From Cytophagales bacterium (GTDB lineage: Bacteria > Bacteroidota > Bacteroidia > Cytophagales > ES-bin-26): a stretch of DNA of 9,172 bases. The stretch lies in assembly GCA_014379925.1 (NCBI GenBank), contig JACMKY010000250.1, positions 1 through 9,172 on the forward strand, read 5' to 3'. A program made the translations under genes and the position numbers. The notes below the pieces were generated by a model. That model had not been told where the DNA came from. It did no database searches and saw only the letters and a list, made by a program, of their open reading frames with translations. Below are positions 1 through 6,046 of this stretch, one piece after another. Every line of letters starts with the position of its first letter. Position 1 is the first letter of the stretch.

Positions 1-1
1 C

Positions 2-124
2 GTCCACGCCGCGGCCGGCGCGGGACTGCGCTACCACTTCAACCAGGAGGGGTTAAACATACGCTTCGAGGTGGCCTCCGGTCAGACTTCCTTTTTATCC
101 TTCGCTTTCAACGAAGCGTTTTGA
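2..124 (+). CDS. C-terminus of a BamA/D15-like outer-membrane barrel protein (partial)
   Basis: The reading frame is open from the left edge and stops with TGA at 122-124, giving about 40 residues of a protein that begins outside the window. The fragment contains GAGLRYHF, then GLNIRFEV, and ends in FAFNEAF. This alternation of polar and hydrophobic residues, with a Gly-Leu-Arg-Tyr strand, an I-R-x-E/D strand and a terminal phenylalanine, is typical of the last two beta strands of Omp85/BamA/TamA-type barrels. In that family the C-terminal aromatic strand is the signal recognised for outer-membrane insertion. Whether it is BamA itself, a TamA-like paralogue or another surface-antigen (D15) protein cannot be decided from 40 residues. 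The gene converges on the methyltransferase gene across a repeat-rich spacer. The assignment rests only on the C-terminal pattern. Confidence 0.7.
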   Translation, partial: VHAAAGAGLRYHFNQEGLNIRFEVASGQTSFLSFAFNEAF

Positions 125-138
125 GGAGAAGGGGGAAG

Positions 139-333
139 GTTACCAGTTACCAGGCTGCCTTCGCAGCCGGTCCGCCGCCGTCCGGAGCCGCCTTCGCGGC
201 GCTACTTCGTAGGGATGCGGTGCGGCTACTTCGTAGGGTTACAAGTTGGGAGTTTGAAGCTAGGGGAATTAATATCGTCGGCGTACAGATTCAACCTCGA
301 TCAATCGCTAACCTGCAACGTGCAACCTGTAAC
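139..333. repeat. Degenerate GTTNNNN heptad repeats, in opposed arms
   Basis: Three short tracts have a 7-base period. On the + strand GTTACCA occurs twice in tandem at 139-152. GTTACAA, GTTGGGA and GTTTGAA follow one another at 238-258. On the - strand the same kind of unit reads GTTACAG, GTTGCAC, GTTGCAG and GTTAGCG across 333-306. The second and third tracts are therefore inverted relative to each other, separated by 47 bases (259-305). The outer ends match as an imperfect inverted repeat (GGGTTACAAGTTG at 236-248 against GGGGTTACAGGTTG read backwards from 336). The tracts lie entirely in the spacer between two convergent genes. No function is claimed; short degenerate heptamer repeats of this kind are known as dispersed intergenic elements in some bacteria, and this may be one copy. 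Confidence 0.6.
153..236. repeat. Cluster of four short hairpins with a 14-base direct repeat; possible terminator
   Basis: Four small perfect stems lie in a row. They are GGCTGC/GCAGCC (153-158 with 163-168, loop CTTC), GCCGC/GCGGC (187-191 with 196-200, loop CTTC), CTAC/GTAG (202-205 with 209-212, loop TTC) and the same stem again (226-229 with 233-236). The last two lie inside an exact 14-base direct repeat, GCTACTTCGTAGGG, at 201-214 and 225-238. The cluster starts 28 bases after the stop codon of the outer-membrane protein gene. Because the stems are symmetrical it could end or stabilise transcripts from both sides. No T-tract follows any stem, so a classical intrinsic terminator is not shown. 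The shared CTTC-type loops suggest a repeated palindromic unit rather than chance. Confidence 0.5.
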
Positions 334-348
334 CCCACAATCCCTTCC

Positions 349-1071
349 TCACACGAAGATGACCACTTCCCAACGGAAGGCCCAGCGCCAGCGGATCTGG
401 AAATCGGTGAAACCGGCGTCGGTGATGACCTGGGTCAGTTCGTGCCGGTGGAAGGCCCGCCAAACGGAAAGCTTGGCGTCGTTTTTCACCAGGTAGGAGC
501 GCGAAAACCACCGGGTCAGCCAGGCGATGGAATAGTAGGCCAGCCAGTGGCGGTGCAGGTCGTTGAGGATGATGCCCACCCGCGTCTGCCCGCGCAACTG
601 GCGCAACAAGTCAACCAGGTGCCCCGCATCGAAGTGGTGACAAAAGAGGGTGCAGGTGACTACGTCGAAGGTGTGTTGCTTAAACGCTTCCGAAAACACG
701 TTCTGCTGCAAATAAGTGATACTGGAATAGGCGGCGGTGTGCTCTTTTGCGTACGCCAGGGTGAACCCATTGGCGTCGATGCCGACCAACGAGGCGCCGA
801 TGTTTTTTCGTCGGGCCCAGCGCGCCATCAGGGCCAGCATATCGCCCCCGCCGCAACCCAGGTCGGCAATGCGCCAACCCGCCGGGTGCGGGGCCGGGTA
901 TCGGGCCAGGATTTGCTCCAGCCCGTTGATTGTGAGTTTATTGCCCCCCAGCCAGTGGTTGATGAACGCCAGTTCTTCCAGGTTGCGTCGAAGGTCTTCG
1001 TTGCCCAAAGTAAGTTCGTCCATCAGTTCGGGTTGATGGCTGCGGCGGGCTAGCTTTTTGATCCAGTGCAT
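349..1071 (-). CDS. Class I SAM-dependent methyltransferase, substrate unknown
   Basis: The 240-residue protein has the Rossmann-like fold of class I methyltransferases. Motif I is IADLGCGGGD at residues 68-77, which binds the methionine part of S-adenosylmethionine. The acidic residue after beta strand 2 is D99 (in VGIDAN), expected to contact the ribose. The beta 4 region is FDVVTCTLFCHHF, about residues 135-147. An N-terminal helical part (residues 1-60, with PELMDELTLG and INHWLGGN) precedes the fold. From memory, similar Bacteroidota proteins with this N-terminus often sit beside a type III polyketide synthase and an FAD-dependent oxidoreductase, and may methylate a lipid or polyketide. 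No such neighbour is present here, so that role is only a suggestion. No signal peptide is seen and it is probably cytosolic. The ATG at 1071 is the natural start, with no Shine-Dalgarno sequence upstream. It diverges from the histidine kinase gene. Confidence 0.85.
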   Translation of the reverse strand: MHWIKKLARRSHQPELMDELTLGNEDLRRNLEELAFINHWLGGNKLTINGLEQILARYPAPHPAGWRIADLGCGGGDMLALMARWARRKNIGASLVGIDANGFTLAYAKEHTAAYSSITYLQQNVFSEAFKQHTFDVVTCTLFCHHFDAGHLVDLLRQLRGQTRVGIILNDLHRHWLAYYSIAWLTRWFSRSYLVKNDAKLSVWRAFHRHELTQVITDAGFTDFQIRWRWAFRWEVVIFV

Positions 1072-1224
1072 AAGGCTTTCATTACGAATGGGTAGACGCT
1101 CTCAACGGACCCTCAGTTTGGGTGGCAATCCGGACAATGCAATAAAACACCGAAGTATACACTTTTTTATGCCTTATTTTGGTTTCACCTTTGCACCGCT
1201 TCCTTCGCTCACCGACAGTTTCCT
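1072..1224. other. Divergent intergenic region, methyltransferase / histidine kinase
   Basis: This 153-base spacer must carry the start signals of both flanking genes, which point away from each other. It is clearly more AT-rich than the surroundings, especially 1141-1180 with an A-run, GTATAC and a T-run. A near match to the Bacteroidota -7 element (TAnnTTTG) is TTATTTTG at 1174-1181, but it has no matching -33 TTG at the usual distance. I therefore do not call a promoter. No open reading frame or repeat is evident. Confidence 0.5.
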
Positions 1225-3093
1225 ATGCCCTCCTTCTTGCGGTCACTCCAGGCGAAACTGCTGTTCGGGTTCTTGGCTTTCCTGCTCCTGACCAGCTGCG
1301 TGGCACTGGCGAGTTGGTGGTTTTTCCAGAAGCGCGAAAAACTGGGTCTCGTAACGGCCAACCTGGACGGCATCCTCATCCAAACCCTGCAAGCCATCCG
1401 GGCCGAGCAAGATTTTCTCCGTTACGGTGCGCTGGATGCCAACTTTTACCAAACGGGCGCCAGTCCTTACCTGGACGAGCACGCGCGCCGATTGACCCGG
1501 ATTCGCCAGGATTTGCGGAAGTTGTCAGAGTCGGAAGCAGTGAAACGGTTTGACATCCAAACCGACGCGCGGCTCCTGCAAGTCGAACTGAACGGGTACG
1601 AAAGCGTATTCAAGAAACTCGTCGAGCAGATCAAGACCCGGGGGTTCAAAGATTACGGATTGGAAGGCGAAATGCGCTGGTACGCCCACGCCATCGAAGG
1701 CTCCTCCTACCCGTTCGACCGCGTGCAGCTGCTCACGCTCCGGCGGCACGAGAAAGACTACATCATCCGGCACGACCTCGGCTACGCCGACAAGTTCAGG
1801 AACACCTACCACCAGATGCGCCGCGGCCTGTCCGCCGGGACGGACGCGCGAAGCGGGCAGTTCGACAGCCTGCTCACCAATTACCACCGGGTTTTCAAGG
1901 AGTTGGTCCGGGTAGAAGGAATGATCGGCTACGGCAACGCCAGCGGACTCCAGGCTCAACTGCGCCGCTCCACGGACCGGATGGAAAACCAAACGTACGC
2001 CCTCATCACCGAAGCCAATCACCGTTCGAACGAATTGCGGGAGATCTTTTGGGGTTTCTCGACGTTGATGTTGGCCGCTTCCGTGGTCTTGCTGATTTTT
2101 TTCAGTTACCTCACCTCCCGCTGGATCACCCAACCCATTCGTTCGCTCACCCGGCAAGTCAACGAATTGATGAACGATAACTTTCATATCCCACCCCAAC
2201 CCCTTCGAGTGACTTCCCGGGACGAGATGGCCGTGCTCACGCACCGCTTTAACTTCATGATCCGGGAAATGAGTCACTACCTGGGCCAAATTCAGGAAAA
2301 GAGCCAGGCGCTGGCCGAACAAAACGAGGCATTGCGCGTCGTCAACCAGCAATTGGCCCAGTCGGAGGTGGCGCTTCGGAAGCTCAACGCAGTGAAGGAC
2401 AAGTTTTTTTTTATCATTTCACACGACTTGAAAGGACCCCTGAGCGCCCTTTCGGGCTTCTTGCAGGTTTTGAAATCCGACGTGGATAGTTTTACGCGGG
2501 ATCAGCTGAAAGAGGTGGCGCTCAACATGAATGCGTCGGTGCACAGCCTGCTGGGCATGCTCAACAACTTGTTGCAGTGGACCGTCACCCAGACGGGCGA
2601 ACTCAACGTCCGGTTCACGACCATTGTGCTGACCAACGCCGTAAACGAGAACCTGCAATTGCTGAGCGAGATGGCAAGGATGAAAGACATTCGGCTGTTG
2701 GCACGGGTGGAGGGGAGGTACCGGGTAAAGGCGGACCAGAATATGCTGGATTCCGTGCTGCGCAACCTGATCTCCAACGCCATCAAATTCACCGAACCCG
2801 GGGGGGAAATCACCGTAACGGCGGAGGAAAGGGAAGACCTGATCCAAGTAACAGTGGCGGATACCGGGGTGGGCATTGGCAAGGAAGACCTCGAACGATT
2901 GTTCCAGCAGGACACGTACCATTCCACCCTCGGTACTTCCCAGGAGAAAGGGACCGGTTTCGGGCTGTTGTTGTGCAAGGATTTTGTGGAAAGAAACGGG
3001 GGAAGCATCGTCGTCCGCAGCGAGTTGGGAAAGGGAACGGCCATCGCCTTTACCCTGCCCACGGAGCCGGTTTCCCAACTGATGCGTAAATGA
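1225..3093 (+). CDS. Membrane sensor histidine kinase with periplasmic helical sensor and HAMP domain
   Basis: The 622-residue protein is a complete transmembrane sensor kinase. Membrane segment 1 spans about residues 11-34. A helical periplasmic region of about 240 residues follows, containing RRHEKDYIIRHD (173-184), which resembles helical bimodular (HBM) sensors. Membrane segment 2 is about 276-296. A HAMP linker runs about 297-350 (TQPIRSL to MIREM), then a heptad-like coiled coil to about 390. The HisKA box is FFFIISHDLKGPLSAL, with the phosphoacceptor H400. The ATPase domain has the N box RNLISNAIKF (513-522), the G1 box ADTGVGIG (545-552) and the G2 box GTGFG (576-580). All catalytic motifs are intact, so it should autophosphorylate. 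It ends after the ATPase domain with no receiver domain, and no response regulator gene adjoins it, so its partner is encoded elsewhere. The ligand is unknown. The ATG at 1225 places the first membrane segment correctly and has no clear Shine-Dalgarno sequence. Confidence 0.93.
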   Translation: MPSFLRSLQAKLLFGFLAFLLLTSCVALASWWFFQKREKLGLVTANLDGILIQTLQAIRAEQDFLRYGALDANFYQTGASPYLDEHARRLTRIRQDLRKLSESEAVKRFDIQTDARLLQVELNGYESVFKKLVEQIKTRGFKDYGLEGEMRWYAHAIEGSSYPFDRVQLLTLRRHEKDYIIRHDLGYADKFRNTYHQMRRGLSAGTDARSGQFDSLLTNYHRVFKELVRVEGMIGYGNASGLQAQLRRSTDRMENQTYALITEANHRSNELREIFWGFSTLMLAASVVLLIFFSYLTSRWITQPIRSLTRQVNELMNDNFHIPPQPLRVTSRDEMAVLTHRFNFMIREMSHYLGQIQEKSQALAEQNEALRVVNQQLAQSEVALRKLNAVKDKFFFIISHDLKGPLSALSGFLQVLKSDVDSFTRDQLKEVALNMNASVHSLLGMLNNLLQWTVTQTGELNVRFTTIVLTNAVNENLQLLSEMARMKDIRLLARVEGRYRVKADQNMLDSVLRNLISNAIKFTEPGGEITVTAEEREDLIQVTVADTGVGIGKEDLERLFQQDTYHSTLGTSQEKGTGFGLLLCKDFVERNGGSIVVRSELGKGTAIAFTLPTEPVSQLMRK

Positions 3094-3225
3094 GGCGCGA
3101 GCGGGTTGTCCGCCCGGATGCTCGGAGATCGTCTTTTGCCCGTCCCGTCCACGGGGCCCAGGTTTGTTAAAAGTGCCATCCCCGTCCGGAGCAGCCCACC
3201 AACGGTGGCCAAAGCGGGTGGCTGG
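3094..3225. other. Convergent intergenic region with weak hairpins
   Basis: The kinase gene and the four-gene operon end facing each other across 132 bases. Candidate stems are GCGG/CCGC at 3101-3104 with 3110-3113, and CCACC/GGTGG at 3196-3200 with 3204-3208 (loop AAC). Neither is followed by a T-tract on the strand that would need it, so no intrinsic terminator is established. I see no credible gene here. Reading frames crossing it on either strand are extensions of frames opposite to or overlapping the flanking genes. Confidence 0.4.
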
Positions 3226-4116
3226 TCACGCGCCGGGCCAGTGCTGCGCCAGCTTTTGCCGCAGGAACCCCACGCTGCGCGCCAACTGATCCATGCCTTC
3301 CACGCCGTCCTCAATGCTGATCCAGCCGTTGAAGCCCACGCGTTTGAGTTCGGTAAAAATCGCATCGTAATCGTTGAGACCCTGGCCAATTTCCCCGTGG
3401 CGGAGGCGTTTGGCGTACCCGGCCGCGCCGCCTTCCTCGCGGCGCAGGTCGTCGAGGTTGCCTTCGATCAGGTAGCGGTCGCTGGCGTGCATAGTTACCA
3501 CGCGGTGCGACACGCGCCCGAGCAACGCCAGCGGGTCTTCCCCCGCCAGGTAGGCATTGCTCGGATCGTAATTGACGCCGAAGTTCGGATCGTGCACTTT
3601 TTCCAGGAGTGCGCAAAACACGTCCGCTTGCTGCGCAAACTCCGGGTATTCCCAGAAGTCGTCCTTGTAGTGGTTCTCCAGAATGAGCGTAATGCCGCGC
3701 TCCCGGGCGTAGGGCAGGCACGTTTGGATGCATTCGGCGGCCAACCCCACGCCCTCCTCCGTGGAAAGCCCCGGCCTCCGCTGTCCGGAGAGCACGCGGC
3801 AATGGGTGCCGCCCAGCGCGTGCGTCATGTCCATCCATCGGTGCTGCTTGGCAATCTCCCGTTGGCGAAAGCCCGCATCCGGGTGCGTGAAGTCGGGCGA
3901 GCAGCACATCATCGGAATCACTTTGCCGTGGTCCTCCACCTGCCGACGAAAGCGCGCCCAGTTGGCCTCGTCCGCCATTTCAAGGAAACCCGCGTACCAC
4001 TCCAGCCCGTCGATATCGAGTTGGGCCGCGAGTTCGATCCACTCGGAAAGGCGCATGGTGCCGTCCTGGCAGAGGGCTCGCAGGAAGGCTTTGGGAAAAA
4101 CGGCCAGTTGGGGCAT
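3226..4116 (-). CDS. Sugar phosphate isomerase/epimerase family TIM barrel (xylose isomerase-like)
   Basis: The 296-residue protein belongs to the AP-endonuclease-2/xylose-isomerase-like TIM barrel superfamily, whose members isomerise or epimerise sugars and keto sugars using a divalent metal. The four expected metal ligands can be placed at the ends of barrel strands: E147 in LILENHY, D184 in VNYDPSN, H210 in TMHASDR and E269 in ISIEDGV. The position three after the Asp is Asn, where D-tagatose 3-epimerase has His. The start at 4116 (MPQLAVFPKAF) is preferred because it begins directly at the first barrel strand. An ATG at 4170 in the same frame would add 18 residues with no family character. 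It is the last gene of the four-gene operon, 57 bases after the short-chain dehydrogenase. The substrate is unknown. Hydroxypyruvate-isomerase-like or keto-sugar epimerase activity is possible, and an inositol-catabolism-like role cannot be excluded. Confidence 0.85.
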   Translation of the reverse strand: MPQLAVFPKAFLRALCQDGTMRLSEWIELAAQLDIDGLEWYAGFLEMADEANWARFRRQVEDHGKVIPMMCCSPDFTHPDAGFRQREIAKQHRWMDMTHALGGTHCRVLSGQRRPGLSTEEGVGLAAECIQTCLPYARERGITLILENHYKDDFWEYPEFAQQADVFCALLEKVHDPNFGVNYDPSNAYLAGEDPLALLGRVSHRVVTMHASDRYLIEGNLDDLRREEGGAAGYAKRLRHGEIGQGLNDYDAIFTELKRVGFNGWISIEDGVEGMDQLARSVGFLRQKLAQHWPGA

Positions 4117-4173
4117 GGGGTAAATGCGGGTTGAGTGATGGACTATGCCTTGCCACGTATGACCTGCCACTGC

Positions 4174-4983
4174 TCATTCGGCTTTGGCCGGGCCGGGAAC
4201 CGTCGTCGAATCCTTGGGCGGGTTGCGTCCCAGGAACGGATGCTGCTCCAGGTCCACAACCTGACCGCTGACGGGACCGCTCTCGTCGGAGAGCCAATAC
4301 ACGGCGGCCGCCGCAATCTCGGCGGGCCACAACAGGCGGCCGGCCGGCGCGAACACCCGCGGGAGTTCCCGGTACCAATCCTCGGCCAAGCCTTGTTCGC
4401 GTTTGCGCCGGGTTTCGTTTTCGGTGAGCACCCAGCCCGGATTGATCTGGTTCACGCGCACGCCGTCTTCGCGGTGAAGCGTGTCGCCCAGGTTGCGCGT
4501 CAGGGTCATCAGGGCCCCTTTCGACACGCTGTAGGGCAGTAAATTGGGCTCACCGCTCCAGGCGTTCACCGAACCGATGTTGAGCACGCAGCCCCGGGCT
4601 TGGCGAAGGTGCGGCAAAGCCGCCCGGATCAGGGCAAAGGGGGCCAGGGTATTCACTTCCAATACCCGGCGAAAGAACGCGAGATCGGTCGTGTGAAGGT
4701 TGGACGACACCACCAGGGCGGCGTTGTTGACGACGGCATCCAACCGGCCAAAGGCCCGCAAGGCGACCTCCACCAACCGGGCCGGTGCTCCCTCGTCGGC
4801 AATATCCTCGATGTGGAGCACGGCCCGGTCTTGGCCAAGCGCGGCCACTACGGCTGCGCCCCAATCCGCTTCCAGCCCGTGGATGACCACCCGCGCGCCT
4901 TCCGCCGCGCAGCGCTCGGCGATGGCCCGGCCGATGCCCGTGCAGCTTCCGGTGACGAGGACGACTTTGTTCAGCAAGCGCAT
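4174..4983 (-). CDS. Short-chain dehydrogenase/reductase (SDR), probable sugar or polyol dehydrogenase
   Basis: The 269-residue protein is a classical SDR. The nucleotide-binding TGxxxGIG motif is at residues 11-18 (TGSCTGIG), followed by NNAA at 86-89. The catalytic set is N111, S138, Y151 and K155 (YSVSK), and the substrate-side loop NPGWVLTENE begins at 181. The residue after beta 2 is in VVIHGLEAD, with no clear Arg for NADP, so NAD is weakly favoured. The C-terminus carries an extra polar tail of about 18 residues (from GRNPPKDS) beyond the usual SDR end. It starts with ATG only 3 bases after the dehydrogenase stop codon, which strongly implies co-transcription and possibly translational coupling. 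Together with that enzyme and the isomerase it probably handles a keto or hydroxy sugar. The exact substrate cannot be told from sequence, since SDRs of this type act on many sugars, sugar acids and 3-oxo compounds. Confidence 0.9.
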   Translation of the reverse strand: MRLLNKVVLVTGSCTGIGRAIAERCAAEGARVVIHGLEADWGAAVVAALGQDRAVLHIEDIADEGAPARLVEVALRAFGRLDAVVNNAALVVSSNLHTTDLAFFRRVLEVNTLAPFALIRAALPHLRQARGCVLNIGSVNAWSGEPNLLPYSVSKGALMTLTRNLGDTLHREDGVRVNQINPGWVLTENETRRKREQGLAEDWYRELPRVFAPAGRLLWPAEIAAAAVYWLSDESGPVSGQVVDLEQHPFLGRNPPKDSTTVPGPAKAE

Positions 4984-4986
4984 CGG

Positions 4987-6012
4987 TTACCCGGGTTTAA
5001 GCACGCTCTTTACCACCTCACCCTGGTGCATCCGCTCAAAGGCTGCCTGCCATTCCGTGACGGGCCACACCCCGCCGATGATGGGTTTGACGTCGAGCTG
5101 GCCACTGGCGAGCAAGGCGATGACCCGCTCCCATACCGGCCAGTTGTGGCTGAAACTTCCCTGGAGCGTGACGTTCTTTTGCACCAGGGGATCCAGCGAG
5201 AAGCCGAGCGGTTGCGGCCCCCACCCGACTTTGGTGATGCCGCCGTCGGGACGCACCAGTTGCATGGCAAGTTTCAGGGTGGCACTCACGCCGGCGGCAT
5301 CAATCACGCAATCGGCACCGAGTCCATCGCGCCGCCGGGCCCACTCGGTGGCGTCGCCAACGATGACTTCCGCACCGTAGTGCCCGGCGATGCCGAGGCG
5401 GTGGCGGTCACTCGCCAAACCAACAACCGCCACTTCGGCCCCGCACAGTCTGGCAACCGCCGCGCAAAGGATGCCAATGGTGCCCGGACCGAGCACGATG
5501 ACCCGGTCGCCCGGCTTGAGGCGGGTGTTCTCGACGACGGCGTTGAAGGCCACGCAGCAGGGCTCGGTGAGGCAGGCTTGTTCGAACGCCAGCGCATCGG
5601 GCACCCGGTGGAGACAGCGCGCCGGCACGCGTACGAAGCGGGTCATGGCCCCGTCCACGCCGTAGCCGAAGCCTTTGCGCGTGGGGTCGAGGTTGTAGAG
5701 GCCACGACGGGACATGGGGTTGTTGGGATCAATGACCGCCGCCGTTTCGCTCACCACCCGATCGCCTTCCCGCCAGCCCGCTACGCGGCTGCCCAGTTCG
5801 ACGATGTGACCGCCGAACTCGTGACCAAGCACGACGGGATAGTTCACGGGCCAACTGTGGTCGGCCGTCCACTGGTGCAGATCGCTGCCGCAGACGCCGA
5901 CCGCGGCGACTTCCAGCAGCACATCCTCCTCACCAATGGTGGGTTTGGGAATTTCACGGATTTCGACGGAGCCCCGCTCAGGGGCGTAGTTGACGACAGC
6001 GGCGGATTTCAT
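4987..6012 (-). CDS. Medium-chain zinc-type alcohol/polyol dehydrogenase lacking structural-zinc cysteines
   Basis: The 341-residue protein is a GroES-fold plus Rossmann-fold dehydrogenase of the sorbitol/threonine dehydrogenase branch. Catalytic-zinc features are present: C41 in GVCGSD, H64-E65 in the GHE motif, and E150 in LTEPCCV. The nucleotide-binding motif is GPGTIG at 175-180. The lobe that normally binds a second, structural zinc through Cys-x2-Cys-x2-Cys-x7-Cys has D95, N98, S101 and D109 at exactly those positions, while neighbouring family residues (YNL, GYGVDGA) are kept. The protein therefore probably binds one zinc only. The start at 6012 (MKSAAVVNYAPE) matches the normal family N-terminus and leaves a 34-base gap from the HUMPS gene. 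A longer start at 6060 would overlap that gene. It lies second in the operon and most likely oxidises a secondary alcohol of a sugar, polyol or sugar acid with NAD(P). The substrate is unknown. Confidence 0.9.
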   Translation of the reverse strand: MKSAAVVNYAPERGSVEIREIPKPTIGEEDVLLEVAAVGVCGSDLHQWTADHSWPVNYPVVLGHEFGGHIVELGSRVAGWREGDRVVSETAAVIDPNNPMSRRGLYNLDPTRKGFGYGVDGAMTRFVRVPARCLHRVPDALAFEQACLTEPCCVAFNAVVENTRLKPGDRVIVLGPGTIGILCAAVARLCGAEVAVVGLASDRHRLGIAGHYGAEVIVGDATEWARRRDGLGADCVIDAAGVSATLKLAMQLVRPDGGITKVGWGPQPLGFSLDPLVQKNVTLQGSFSHNWPVWERVIALLASGQLDVKPIIGGVWPVTEWQAAFERMHQGEVVKSVLKPG

Positions 6013-6046
6013 GGGTGAAAAATCAAGTGGGTAAGTAACCAAAAAA

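Noticed and set aside
121..1053. 310-codon + strand reading frame opposite the methyltransferase
   Set aside because: The - strand frame has a clear SAM-binding motif. The + frame begins inside the repeat region and shows no family features.
1174..1181. TTATTTTG as a promoter element for the kinase gene
   Set aside because: It is a near match to the Bacteroidota -7 box but is one base short in spacing and has no -33 TTG at the expected place.
3106..4134. 342-codon + strand reading frame opposite the isomerase gene
   Set aside because: The - strand frame has the four metal ligands and the family pattern; the + strand frame has none.
4600..6018. Long 472-codon + strand reading frame across two - strand genes
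   Set aside because: It is antisense to the SDR and dehydrogenase genes, has no recognisable motif, and is explained by the codon bias of GC-rich DNA.
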